From Arion vulgaris (Eukaryota > Mollusca > Gastropoda > Stylommatophora > Arionidae), in assembly GCA_020796225.1 (NCBI GenBank), contig CM036765.1, positions 1,600,728 through 1,664,727 on the forward strand: DNA of 64,000 bases, given 5' to 3'. The notes beneath the pieces are model-generated. The model searched no databases and was not told the origin of the DNA. It saw only the letters and a program-made list of their open reading frames with translations. The stretch's first letter is position 1. Each line of letters begins with the position of its first letter. Below, in pieces: positions 22,641 to 33,691 of this stretch. Made by a program: the position numbers and the translations under genes.

Positions 22641-22815
22641 AGGCAAACTGGTGACTGCCTTACACGGTAATGTTTGTGCGCGAAACAGACCTAGAGGACG
22701 ATGGATCGACAGAATATCCGAGACACTAAATTCCACCTTGTACAATGCGCATAGAAAGACTCGCTCCAGGTACCACTTTTTTGCGACCTGGCGCTGAAAA
22801 GCACATCAGGTATAG
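22641..22815 (+). pseudogene. LINE C-terminal scrap
   Basis: One frame reads GNVCARNRPRGRWIDRISET, with RPRGRWIDRISETL matching the RPRTRWIDNISESL of the LINE at 12334. Downstream residues are decayed. This is the extreme C-terminus of a related non-LTR element, with no tail or target duplication identified. Confidence 0.6.
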
Positions 22816-22994
22816 AGAGTAGAAAGATTGAAATAGTTCAGAACGAAGAAACACAAACAACAACGCTGACAGTCTGCAAAGAATATCAAACATTGTTACA
22901 ATAATTATGTTTCCAAACCTAGTTTGATATGTTTAGAGATATGCATATTTGATTTAGAAATAGCAACAGTTATTGCTCTCCATGACAGACAAGC

Positions 22995-23236
22995 TGGGAG
23001 ATATACAAGCCTACAGATATACAAACCTACAGATATACAAGCCTACAGATATACAAGCCTACATATATACAAGCCTACAGATATACAAGCCTACAGATAT
23101 ACAAGCCTACAGATATACAAGCCTACAGATATACAAGCCTACAGATATACAAGCCTACAGATATACAAGCCTACAGATATACAAGCCTACATATATACAA
23201 GCCTACAGATATACAAGCCTACAAGCTATAAGTTAA
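22995..23236. repeat. 16-bp array, about 15 units
   Basis: ATATACAAGCCTACAG is repeated with a CATAT variant. In one frame it reads YKPTDIQAY. The unit matches TACAAGCCTACTGAT of the Penelope-like fragment 300 bp to the right at 14 of 15 positions. Confidence 0.95.
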
Positions 23237-23387
23237 ACACAAGTTCCACCACTTTGACTGCTGAAATAAAGATAGAATTACTATTAAAGAAGAGGATATG
23301 TCTACCAGTTGTGTTTGTTTAACTTGAGATTTCTAATGTCATTGTTTGAAGATCATCAATTACATTGAACGTATAGAATTTCCTTTA

Positions 23388-23530
23388 TCCATATATGTAT
23401 GGTAATATATGTATGGTATATATGTATGGTAATATATGTATGGTATATATGTATGGTAATATATGTATGGTATATATGTATGGTAATATATGTATGGTAT
23501 ATATGTATGGTATATATGTATGGTAATATA
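23388..23530. repeat. 13/14-bp AT-rich array, left block
   Basis: About ten units of ATGGTAATATATGT and ATGGTATATATGT. It is the same repeat as the long block at 24786-27618, and the two are separated by the Penelope-like fragment. Confidence 0.95.
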
Positions 23531-24420
23531 TGTACTACAAGCCTACTGATGCACATAGTTTTCTTCTTTATACCTCTTCCCATTCCCAGGCTTGTCGTGA
23601 TTCTTTACCATTCTCTCAATTCTTGCGCCTTCGTCGCCTCTGTAGCGAGGACGACGATTTCCTCGATAGAGCTCACGAGATGCTGGATTTCTTTCGTAAG
23701 CGCTTATACCCGGATAAGGTGCTTGCTTCTGCTATGCGGCGCGTTCAGCAAATTTCTCGCCAGGAGGCCTCTCTAACCAGCATAGAACTTCCAATTCTGA
23801 CAGGGTGAAACTTGTCTTAACTTTCCACCCTCATAGTTCCCTTGTGAAGAAAGTCTTATTCCGTCATCTCTCCATTCTTCAGTCTGATCCTGATACACGT
23901 TCAATCTTCCAACACTATCCTTTGGTGGCGTACAGACGGGACAGAAGCCTTAAGGATATGTTAGTTCACAGTCGCCTCAAGCCAAACATCCAGAGTCATT
24001 TTGGCACCATCCAGTGAGGCCGTCGGCGCTGTAACACTTGTGCTTATGTAATACAGACCCGCACGGTGTCTTTTCCAAAAGCCACGTTCGTTGTTGAAGA
24101 CAGTTTCACGTGCGAGTCCGTAATATTATCTATGCCATTATCTGCAAGCGGTGCAACAAGGCCTATATTGGGAAACCGGCAGGAGACTCAGTGACCGATT
24201 CGCCCAACACTTGCGTGATATACGCCAATGCTCTGTGACCCTGTAGCTACCCATTTCAATGATACTGGCCATTCAGGAGCTTGCGATGTCCAGGTCACAG
24301 CCATCCGATCATGTTCCTCTGATGATCGTAGTCGATTTGCTCTGGAGAATCGGTTGATTTCTTTGTATGGTACCTTGCGACCACGCGGGCTCAACGTATT
24401 ACATTCTTATGCTTCTTAGT
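23529..24420 (+). pseudogene. Penelope-like element: RT end and GIY-YIG endonuclease, decayed
   Basis: From 23530 a frame reads YYKPTDAHSFLLYTSSH, SLPFSQFLRLRRLCS, FLDRAHEMLDFFRKR, which is the region just after the RT catalytic core of Penelope-like elements. From 23805 another frame has SSLVKKVLFRHL, ILQSDPDT and PLVAYRRDRSLKDMLVHSRL, the conserved linker. Around 24120-24170 a third frame reads NIIYAIICKRCNKAYIG, a GIY-YIG endonuclease motif with a CxxC. From 24228 a fourth frame gives VATHFNDTGHSGACDV and ENRLISLYGT, the rest of that domain. At least three frameshifts or stops separate these pieces, so it is inactive. The RT palm motifs are missing (5' truncation). Both flanks are the same 13/14-bp array. 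Confidence 0.85.
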
Positions 24421-24545
24421 ACTTTCTCTTCCAATGCTTTGTAATCTCTATGGGTATATGTTGCATGTATTACATTCTTATGCTTCTTAGTACTTTCTTT
24501 TCCCATGCTTTATAATCTATATGGGTATATGTTGCATGTATTCAA
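24402..24545. repeat. About 70-bp duplication at the 3' end of the Penelope-like fragment
   Basis: TACATTCTTATGCTTCTTAG and GGGTATATGTTGCATGTATT recur in the same order twice, suggesting a duplicated 3' segment. Confidence 0.75.
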
Positions 24546-24785
24546 GTTATATATTTACTAGATGTTTCATTGTTTTCATTTCTGTTATGTGTTTTGTGTA
24601 CATTTATTCGGTTTTCGTTTATTCGATTTCATGATACGTTGGTATTGGTCGTCCATTTGTGTCATTCAATTTGTCCCTGTTGTTCGTTGTGATAAGGCCT
24701 TGTTGGTCGAAACTTGCTGTTTATCGTCACTGTTTATGTATTTGTACTAGTACTCTGTTTGTACGTGTTTCACTATGATAATAGG

Positions 24786-27618
24786 CTATGTATGGTAATA
24801 ATGTATGGTAATATATGTATGTAATATATGTATGGTTATTGTAAATATAGTATGTATTATGTAGGTATATTTATGGTATATATGTATGGTATATATGTAT
24901 GGTAATATATGTATGGTAATATATGTATGGTAATATATGATGGTAATATATGCATGGTATATATGTATGGTAATATATGTATGGTATATATGTATGGTAA
25001 TATATGTATGGTAATATATGTATGGTAATATATGTATGGTAATATATGATGGTATATATGTATGGTATATATGTATGGTATATATGTATGGTAATATATG
25101 TATGGTATATATGCATGGTATATATGTATGGTAATATATGTATGGTAATATATGTATGGTAATATATGATGGTATATATGCATGGTATATATGTATGGTA
25201 ATATATGTATGGTATATATGTATGGTAATATATGTATGGTAATATATGTATGGTAATATATGTATGGTAATATATGTATGGTAATATATGTATGGTAATA
25301 TATGTATGGTAATATATGTATGGTAATATATGTATGGTAATATATGTATAGTAATATATGTATGGTAATATATGTATGGTAATATATGTATGGTAATATA
25401 TGTATGGTAATATATGTATGGTAATATATGTATGGTAATATATGTATGGTAATATATGTATGGTATATATGTATGGTAATATATGTATGGTAATATATGT
25501 ATGGTAATATATGATGGTAATATATGTATGGTAATATATGTATGGTAATATATGTATGGTAATATATGTATGGTAATATATGCATGGTATATATGTATGG
25601 TAATATATGTATGGTAATATATGTATGGTATATATGTATGGTAATATATGTATGGTATATATGCATGGTATATATGTATGGTAATATATGTATGGTAATA
25701 TATGTATGGTAATATATGAATGGTATATATGTATGGTAATATATGTATGGTAATATATGTATGGTATATATGTATGGTAATATATGTATGGTAATATATG
25801 TATGGTATATATGCATGGTATATATGTATGGTAATATATGTATGGTAATATATGTATGGTATATATGTATGGTAATATATGTATGGTAATATATGTATGG
25901 TATATATGTATGGTATATATGTATGGTAATATATGTATGGTAATATATGTATGGTATATATGTATGGTAATATATGTATGGTAATATATGTATGGTAATA
26001 TATGTATGTTAATATATGTATGGTAATATATGTATGGTAATATATGTATGGTATATATGTATGGTAATATATGTATGGTAATATATGTATGGTAATATAT
26101 GTATAGTAATATATGTATGGTAATATATGTATGGTAATATATGTATGGTATATATGTATGGTAATATATGTATAGTAATATATGTATGGTAATATATGTA
26201 TGGTAATATATGTATAGTAATATATGTATGGTAATATATGTATGGTAATATATGTATGGTAATATATGTATGGTAATATATGTATGGTAATATATGTATG
26301 GTATATATGTATGGTAATATATGTATGGTAATATATATATGGTAATATATGTATGGTATATATGTATGGTAATATATGTATGGTATATATGTATGGTAAT
26401 ATATGTATGGTAATATATAGTAAATAGTATATATATGTATGGTATATATGTATGGTAATATATGTATGGTAATATATGTATGGTAATATATGTATGGTAA
26501 TATATGTATGTTAATATATGTATGGTAATATATGTATGGTATATATGTATGGTAATATATGATATAGGTAATATATAGTATAGTATATATGTATGTAATA
26601 TATGTATGGTAATATATGTATGGTAATATATGTATAGTAATATATGTATGGTAATATATGTATAGGTATATATGTATGGTAATATATGTATGGTAATATA
26701 TGTATGGTAATATATGTATGGTAATATATGTATGGTAATATATGTATGGTAATATATGTATGGTAATATATGTATGTTAATATATGTATGGTAATATATG
26801 TATAGTAATATATGTATGGTAATATATGTATGGTAATATATGTATGGTAATATATGTATGGTAATATATGTGATAGGTAATATATGTATGGTATATATGT
26901 ATGGTATATATGTATGGTAATATATGTATGGTAATATATGTATAGTAATATATGTATGGTAATATATGTATGGTAATATATGTATGGTAATATATGTATG
27001 GTAATATATGTATGGTAATATATGTATGGTAATATATGTATGGTAATATATGTATGGTATATATGTATGGTATATATGTATGGTAATATATGTATGGTAA
27101 TATATGTATGGTAATATATGTATGGTAATATATGTATGGTATATATGTATGGTAATATATGTATGGTAATATATGTATGGTAATATATGTATAGTAATAT
27201 ATGTATGGTAATATATGTATGGTAATATATGTATGGTAATATATGTATGGTAATATATGTATGGTAATATATGTATGGTAATATATGTATGGTAATTTAT
27301 GTATGGTAATATATGTATGGTATATATGTATGGTATATATGTATGGTAATATATGTATGGTAATATATGTATAGTAATATATGTATGGTAATATATGTAT
27401 GGTATATATGTATGGTAATATATGTATGGTAATATATGTATGGTAATATATGTATGGTAATATATGTATGGTAATATATGTATGGTAATATATGTATGGT
27501 AATATATGTATAGTAATATATGTATGGTAATATATGTATAGTAATATATGTGTGGTAATATATGTATGGTAATATATGTATAGTAATATATGTATAGTAA
27601 TATATGTATGGTAATCTC
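24786..27618. repeat. 2.8-kb AT-rich array, 13/14-bp units
   Basis: About 200 units of ATGGTAATATATGT (14 bp) and ATGGTATATATGT (13 bp) in irregular alternation. Each unit contains the self-complementary stretch ATATAT, flanked by CAT/ATG on the two strands. The 930-codon minus frame (24871-27663) is a repeat artefact. Several singular disruptions cluster at 26410-26660. Confidence 0.95.
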
Positions 27619-27689
27619 AACGTTGTAAGTCGTTGGTGTTTCTACTTTATAATCGATTGACATTCTTGACTTGATTTAAGCATCCGTGT

Positions 27690-28095
27690 GCTGTCGGGAC
27701 CCGCAAGGGAAGCAAAGAATCAGGCCGTGTCGTGCTATGATACGGAGTTGCGGCCGCATCAGGCGTCACCGTAAGGCGGGCGGCATGAGCAGCGAAATGA
27801 AATCACAATTCTAGGCTATTTCAAAGAAAAAAACATTTAAGGTGCAGAATTTCGAAGACTTGCATCATACTGAGAAAATATAGCGCATGTTCCTGCAAAG
27901 AATACTACCACTGTGACATGCAAGGCATGACGTAAGATGTAATTTATGTCGGATCTAGGGCAATCGGATATGCTGGCCTACTTGTTGGCACATCACTGGC
28001 ACAACGTACACTCGATCTTTGGCTCAAATCACATACAAATTACGCATTGTGGTTAACAAGTGGTCAAACTGGAACGTTGGAAGAAGAAGGTGATT
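27690..28095 (+). mobile_element. SINE-D copy 1 (partial, diverged)
   Basis: Blocks GGGAAGCAAAGAATCA, ATGACGTAAGATG, CAATCGGATATGCTGGCCTA, GGCACATCACTGGCACAACG and ACAAGTGGTCAAACTGGAAC follow the order seen at 35770 and 61375. The 27690-27800 portion is GC-rich and contains a GCGGCCGC site. Confidence 0.6.
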
Positions 28096-28189
28096 TAACT
28101 AAGATGAATTTGATATTTTGACCACTGACTAAAGGAAATGGAAACTGAACCAGTAAAAGAAACTGATCTCTCACCACCACACGCATAGT

Positions 28190-28390
28190 GTTGATTGATT
28201 GATTGATAGGACCATCATCATTGCACTTTGATGATTAACCATGTGCACTTCCAGTTATTTCTTATACAGGAAGTTTTCAGCGGCAGTGCCCAAACTCTGC
28301 AGTAATGGCGAGGGTCCTTTGATGTAATTTAAAAGATGATTAAAATATTTTGTAGCAATTTTTATTTATTCTATAAAATAGACTAGTTTG
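28190..28390 (-). mobile_element. SINE-B tail-side fragment
   Basis: TTGATTGATTGATAGGACCA (tail), TCATTGCACTTTGATGA, GTGCCCAAACTCTGCAG, GGCGAGGGTCCTTTGATGTA and ATTTTGTAGCAATTTTTATT match the SINE-B order. It is truncated at about 28390, where a hAT-like MITE end begins. Confidence 0.75.
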
Positions 28391-28465
28391 TGGAGGGGGG
28401 GGAGGCGTTACAAAGTTTATGTTGTGCAAAGTGGGCGGTGGGCCCAAAAAGTTTGGGAATCTATG
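28390..28465. mobile_element. hAT-like MITE end, unexpanded
   Basis: Contains one copy of GGCGTTACAAAGTTTATGTT, GTGCAAAGTGGGCGGTGGG, then CCCAAAAAGTTTGGGAATCT. This is a single-unit version of the right end of the neighbouring element (31480-31539). The reverse complement ATTCCCAAACTTTTTGGG is typical of hAT termini. Confidence 0.6.
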
Positions 28466-28473
28466 GCTTAGAT

Positions 28474-31400
28474 CAGCGCTTCCAATGTGGGGAAGCCCCA
28501 CCCCCAGTGGGCGATGAAGAGGTCTGGGGGCGATAATGAATTGAAAAGATTTTAAGGTGTGTTCAGGCGATTATGGGTCGATGGCACCTTAAAGAAGAAA
28601 TTAATAGTAAATATTTTTTAATAAATTATTTTTCGTGATTTTCCGATTGAATAATCATTTAAAAGTTGAATTATGCATTTTAATTAATCTTACATGATCC
28701 ATTTTCTATTTTATGCAAATAATCATTTGAAAATTAACCATGTATTACAGAAATATATATCACTTTTCTATGTCAAAGAGCAAATAGAGCATGCATATAT
28801 GTGGAGAGGGCGTTGGCAAACTGTTATAATGTGGAAGGGGGAGGGGTTGTTACAAAGTTTATATCGTGCAAAGTAGGCGGTGGGAGGGTGTTACAAAGTT
28901 TATGTCGTGCGAAGTAGGCGCTGGGAGGGGGGTGTTACAAAGTTTATATCGTGCGAAGTAGGCGGTGGGAGGGGGGTGTTACAAAGTTTATGTCGTGCGA
29001 AGTAGGCGGTGGGAGGGTGGTGTTACAAAGTTTATGTCGTGCGAAGTAGGCGGTGGGAGGGTGTTACAAAGTTTATGTCGTGCGAAGTAGGCGGTGGGGG
29101 GGGGGTGTTACAAAGTTTATGTCGTGCGAAGTAGGCGGTGGGAGGGTGTTACAAAGTTTATATCGTGCGAAGTAGGCGGTGGGAGGGGGATGTTACAAAG
29201 TTTATGTCGTGCGAAGTAGGCGGTGGGAGGGGGTGTTACAAAGTTTATGTCGTGCGAAGTAGGCGGTGGGAGGGTGTTACAAAGTTTTGTCGTGCGAGTA
29301 GGCGGTGGGAGGGTGTTACAAAGTTTATGTCGTGCGAAGTAGGCGGTGGGGGGTTGTTACAAAGTTTATGTCGTGCGAAGTAGGCGGTGGGAGGGTGGGT
29401 GTTACAAAGTTTATGTCGTGCGAAGTAGGCGGTGGGAGGGGTGTTACAAAGTTTATGTCGTGCAAGTAGGCGGTGGGAGGGTGTTACAAAGTTTATGTCG
29501 TCGAAGTAGGCGGGGGGAGGGTGTTACAAAGTTTATGTCGTGCGAAGTAGGCGGTGGGAGGGTGTTGTTACAAAGTTTATGTCGTGCGAAGTAGGCGGTG
29601 GGAGGGTGTTACAAAGTTTATGTCGTGCAAGTAGGCGGTGGGAGGGTGTTACAAAGTTTATGTCGTGCGAAGTAGGCGGTGGGAGGGGTGTTACAAAGTT
29701 TATGTCGTGCGAAGTAGGCGGTGGGAGGTGGGTGTTACAAAGTTTATGTCGTGAAGGCGGTGGGAGGGTGTTACAAAGTTTATGGTGCAAGTAGGCGGTG
29801 GGAGGGTGTTACAAAGTTTATGTCGTGCGAAGTAGGGGTGGGAGGGGTTGTTACAAAGTTTATGTCCTGCAAGTAGGCGTGGAGGGGTGTTACAAAGTTG
29901 ATGTCGTGCAAGTAGCGGGGGGAGGTTGTTACAAAGTTTATGTCCTGCGAAGTAGGCGGTGGGAGGGTGGTGTTACAAAGTTGATGTCGTGCGAAGTAGG
30001 CGGTGGGAGGGTGGTGTTACAAAGTTTATGTCGTGCGAAGTAGGCGGTGGGAGGGTGTTACAAAGTTGATGTCGTGCGAAGTGGCGGTGGGAGGTGGTGT
30101 TACAAAGTTTATGTCGGCGAAGTAGGCGGTGGAGGGTGTTACAAAGTTTATGTGTGCGAAGTAGGCGGTGGGAGGGTGGGTGTTACAAAGTTGATGTCGT
30201 GCGAAGTAGGCGGTGGGAGGGTGGGTGTTACAAAGTTTATGTCGTGCGAAGTAGGCGGTGGGAGGGGGTTGTTACAAAGTTTATGTCGATAAGTAGGCGT
30301 GGGAGGGTGTTACAAAGTTGATGTCATGCAGTAGGCGGTGGGAGGGGTGTTACAAAGTTGATGTCGTGCGAAGTAGGCGGTGGGAGGTGGGTGTTACAAA
30401 GTTTATGTCGATGCGAGTAGGCGTGGAGGGTGGGTGTTACAAAGTTTATGTCGTGCGAAGTAGGCGGTGGGAGGTGGGTGTTACAAAGTTGATGTCGGCG
30501 AGTGAGGCGGTGGGAGGTGGGTGTTACAAAGTTTATGTCATGGAAGTAGGCGGTGGGAGGTGGGTGTTACAAAGTTTATGTCGTGCGAAGTAGGCGGTGG
30601 GAGGGTGTTACAAAGTTGATGTCGTGCAGTAGGCGGTGGGAGGGTGGGTGTTACAAAGTTATGTCAGTGCGAGAGGCGGTGGGAGGGGTTTACAAAGTTT
30701 ATGTCGTGCGAAGTAGGCGGTGGGAGGGTGTTACAAAGTTGATGTCGTGCAAGAGGCGTGGGAGGGTGGTGTTACAAAGTTGATGTCGTGCAAGTAGGCG
30801 GTGGGAGGGTGTTACAAAGTTTATGTGCGAAGTAGGCGGTGGGAGGGTGGTGTTACAAAGTTGATGTCGTCGGCAGTAGGCGGTGGGAGGGTGGTGTTAC
30901 AAAGTTGATGTCGATGCGAGTAGGCGGTGGGAGGTGGTGTTACAAAGTTGATGTCGTGCAAGTAGGCGGTGGGAGGGTGTTACAAAGTTGATGTCGTGCG
31001 AGTAGGCGGTGGGAGGGTGTTACAAAGTTTATGGTGCGAAGTAGGCGGTGGGAGGGTGTTACAAAGTTGATGTCATGCGGAGGCGGTGGGAGGGTGGTGT
31101 TACAAAGTTGATGTCGCGAGTAGGCGGTGGGAGGGTGTTACAAAGTTGATGTCTGGAAGTAGGCGGTGGGAGGTGGGTGTTACAAAGTTGATGTCGTGCG
31201 AAGTAGGCGGTGGGGGGGGGGTGTTACAAAGTTGATGTCGTGCGAAGTAGGCGGTGGGGGGGGGTGTTACAAAGTTGATGTCGTGCGAAGTAGGCGGTGG
31301 GGGGGGGGTGTTACAAAGTTGATGTCGTGCGAAGTAGGCGGTGGGGGGGGGGTGTTACAAAGTTTATGTCGTGCGAAGTAGGCGGTGGGAGGGTGTTACA

Positions 31401-31539
31401 AAGTTTATGTCGTGCGAAGTAGGCGGTGGGAGGGTGGGTGTTACAAAGTTTATGTCGTGCGAAGTAGGCGGTGGGGGTGTTACAAAGTTGATGTCGTGCG
31501 AAGTAGGCGGTGGGTTTGAACAAGGTTTGGGAATGTATG
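28474..31539. mobile_element. hAT-like MITE expanded by an internal 42-bp array
   Basis: Begins CAGCGCTTCCAATGTGGGG and ends with TTTGGGAATGTATG, whose reverse complement starts CATACATTCCCAAAC, giving imperfect terminal inverted repeats. Flanks GCTTAGAT (28466-28473) and GTTTAGAT (31540-31547) form an 8-bp duplication with one mismatch, as expected for hAT elements. No transposase is present. Nearly 2.7 kb of the 3.07 kb is the array. Confidence 0.6.
28835..31513. repeat. G-rich 42-bp array inside the hAT-like MITE, about 64 units
   Basis: The unit is GTGTTACAAAGTTTATGTCG, TGCGAAGTAGGCGGTGGGAGG and a variable G run. Length changes are concentrated in the G run (GGGAGGGTGG, GGGGGGGGTG). TTTATG and TTGATG subtypes are clustered, the latter mostly after 29895. 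Units at 29450-31160 carry many single-base losses. Confidence 0.95.
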
Positions 31540-31582
31540 GTTTAGATGAAAGGTTTCATTCCGGCCACAGTCACTCAGAGCG

Positions 31583-31833
31583 TTCAGCATGTCTGCTCTC
31601 CCCAATGTTCAGCATGTCTGCTCTCCCCAATGTTCAGCATGTCTGCTCTCCCCAATGTTCAGCATGTCTGCTCTCCCCAATGTTCAGCATGTCTGCTCTC
31701 CCCAATGTTCAGCATGTCTGCTCTCCCCAATGTTCAGCATGTCTGCTCTCTCCATTGTTCAGAATGTCTGCTCTCTCCATTGTTCAGAATGTCTGCTCTC
31801 TCCATTGTTCAGAATGTCTGCTCTCTCCATTGA
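31583..31833. repeat. 25-bp array, about ten units in two subtypes
   Basis: TGTCTGCTCTCCCCAATGTT plus CAGCA, then from 31745 TGTCTGCTCTCTCCATTGTT plus CAGAA. Diverged copies continue to about 31935. Confidence 0.95.
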
Positions 31834-32039
31834 CCGATTCCACGATATGGTCGCATGTCCAGTCAGCATGTCTGCTCTCTCCATTTACCGACTCCCCAAT
31901 ATGGTCGGATGGTCAGTCAACATGCCTGCTCTCTCATAGACATCGGCATTCATGTGCCCGGAACATAAATTCATGTAATTCTGTTCATTGTTAACATTGC
32001 ATCATAAACCTGTCTGTATGTAACTACATTGTTTAGACA

Positions 32040-33030
32040 CGGGAAAACAAGTACAAAGACAGATAGTCGCATACGAGGCATTGATGGAAGATGACTTGAC
32101 TATGATTACAGAGCGTCGGATTAGAATATACAAGAAAAATAGCAGAGGGCAACACACGATTATAAAAGAGATAATCAAAATCAATAAATTACGCCCGAGT
32201 GGTTACCGGGCCCAAATTTGGGGTGTAAAGAATAGAACCAATATTACCTGCCACGCATGTCGTAAGAGGCGACTAAGGAGCTTTGGCTGAAATAGGATGC
32301 ACGTGTCCTAAACGTGTAGAATTCTATGCATTTAGGGGCCTACCAAACCAATGTGTAACGTATACACGTTCTTGGCAAAGATCAAACATATCACAAAGAG
32401 TGATTACAATTGGTCGTAAAGAACGAACGCAAAGAAGTAGAAGAAAAAGAAATTAACAGATGTCAACACACAAGAGTCATATCTCCAAAAAATCACAGAT
32501 AATTAATATAGAATACATATAGAAAACAAATCAGTAGAAGAAGAAATGACAATATTCAAGAGAATCATGTTAGAAGCAGTCACAGAAACACGCGGAACAG
32601 TGAAATACAGAGGCATGAGACCAAAAATCACAACTTGGGGAATGACGAAGTAAAAACTAGCAGTAAAGGAGAAGAAACATAGATACAGTACATGGGCAAA
32701 AAACAAATAAACAAAACGACCTCACTGAGTATAGAACAGCTAGAAAACAAGCCAAAGAGGTTATCAGGAAGTCTAAAATACAAGCACGGCAACATTGCGG
32801 AGAAACGTTAAATTCAGACTACAAAAGTTCAAGGAGGAAGTTCTACAAGAAAATTAAAACCATGAGGGATAGCAAAGAACAATATAAAAAGAATGATAAT
32901 GATATGATAATATTCTGTAAGATACTCGAAAAAAGACTGCAACATATCATCGACTTAACAACTTAACGACTCACAAATGGGATTCCGGAAGAAAAAATGC
33001 TGTACAAACGTAATATTCGACCTCAGGCAG
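32040..33030 (+). pseudogene. LINE fragment reaching into the RT domain, split by SINE-C
   Basis: After 32480 the translation in shifting frames shows the lysine-rich linker between endonuclease and RT domains. At 32920-33010 come KILEKRLQHIID and DSQMGFRKKKCCTNVIFDLR, which is the start of a non-LTR RT domain (usual QxGFRxGRSTxDxIFxLRQ). Here the glycine-serine-threonine portion is replaced by KKKCCT, and there are several stops. The upstream part, 32040-32190, is separated by the SINE-C at about 32193-32455 and may belong to the same element. There is no palm catalytic motif, because the element stops at about 33030, near a SINE-B. Confidence 0.6.
32193..32455 (+). mobile_element. SINE-C copy 1, inserted in LINE fragment
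   Basis: Head CGCCCGAGTGGTTACCGGGC, AATTTGGGGTGTAAAGAATA, core GCATGTCGTAAGAGGCGACT, then ATAGGATGCACGTGTCCTAA, GTATACACGTTCTTGGCAAA and a purine tail AAGAAGTAGAAGAAAAAG. AAATTA on both sides may be a short target duplication. Confidence 0.85.
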
Positions 33031-33084
33031 TAAGTGGATTTTACCATTACAACCATTGAGAATTTCAAGCACTGATGGAAATAA

Positions 33085-33545
33085 TTGATCTATTGATATG
33101 ACCATCATTATTGCACTTCGGTGAGTAACCATGTTTGCTCCAATCTCTTTCTTACGAAGGAAGATCTCAAAGGCAAAGCACGAGCACCGTAGTACCGGCG
33201 AGGGTTCCTCGATGTAATTTTGAAGATTTTGTAGACATTTTCTCAATTTTCAATCTTTCTAAAGAGTTATGTTTGGGCAGCGGCTTTCTAGACTGTTCTT
33301 CTCGATTTTGAACTGCCAAAAATAGTTTTACGTGCTCAAATTAAAAAAAGGGCATGCGTCTTATCGTCCGTCTTCGATATAACTATTAACTCGATCACCC
33401 CTAAGCAAAGATCCGGGATCTCTGGAAATATATGCCGATGGGGCCCACTAGGAAGCAAACCGAGAGCTTGTAGAGCCAGACACAAGCACATAACTTCTTC
33501 GACAAAGAGACCCCTCTCCTTCTTCTTCTTCTTCTTCTGTGTCTA
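33085..33545 (-). mobile_element. SINE-B copy, compact (no internal array)
   Basis: The best reference for the family here: TTGATCTATTGATATGACCA, CACTTCGGTGAGTAACC, GTAGTACCGGCGAGGGTTCC, GGGCAGCGGCTTTCTAGAC, CTCGATTTTGAACTGCC, CGTGCTCAAATTAAAAAAAG, TCTTATCGTCCGTCTTCGAT, ACTCGATCACCCC and GGGGCCCACTAGGAAGCAAA. A (TTC)n run lies at 33520. Segments that are tandemly expanded in other copies occur once here. Confidence 0.75.
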
Positions 33546-33691
33546 TGTTGCTACTATACACTGATTAAATAGTATTGTAAAACAGTAACGGTAAATGTTG
33601 ATCAACACGATTCTGATATCAGATTTGATAATAGTAGAACGATTCAGAAACACTACATTTATGTCATAACAATACATAGTGCTCTATGTGG

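Noticed and set aside
24871..27663. 930-codon minus-strand frame
   Set aside because: Pure translation of the 13/14-bp AT-rich array (cyclic Tyr, Ile, His, Thr, Pro). No start context or domain.
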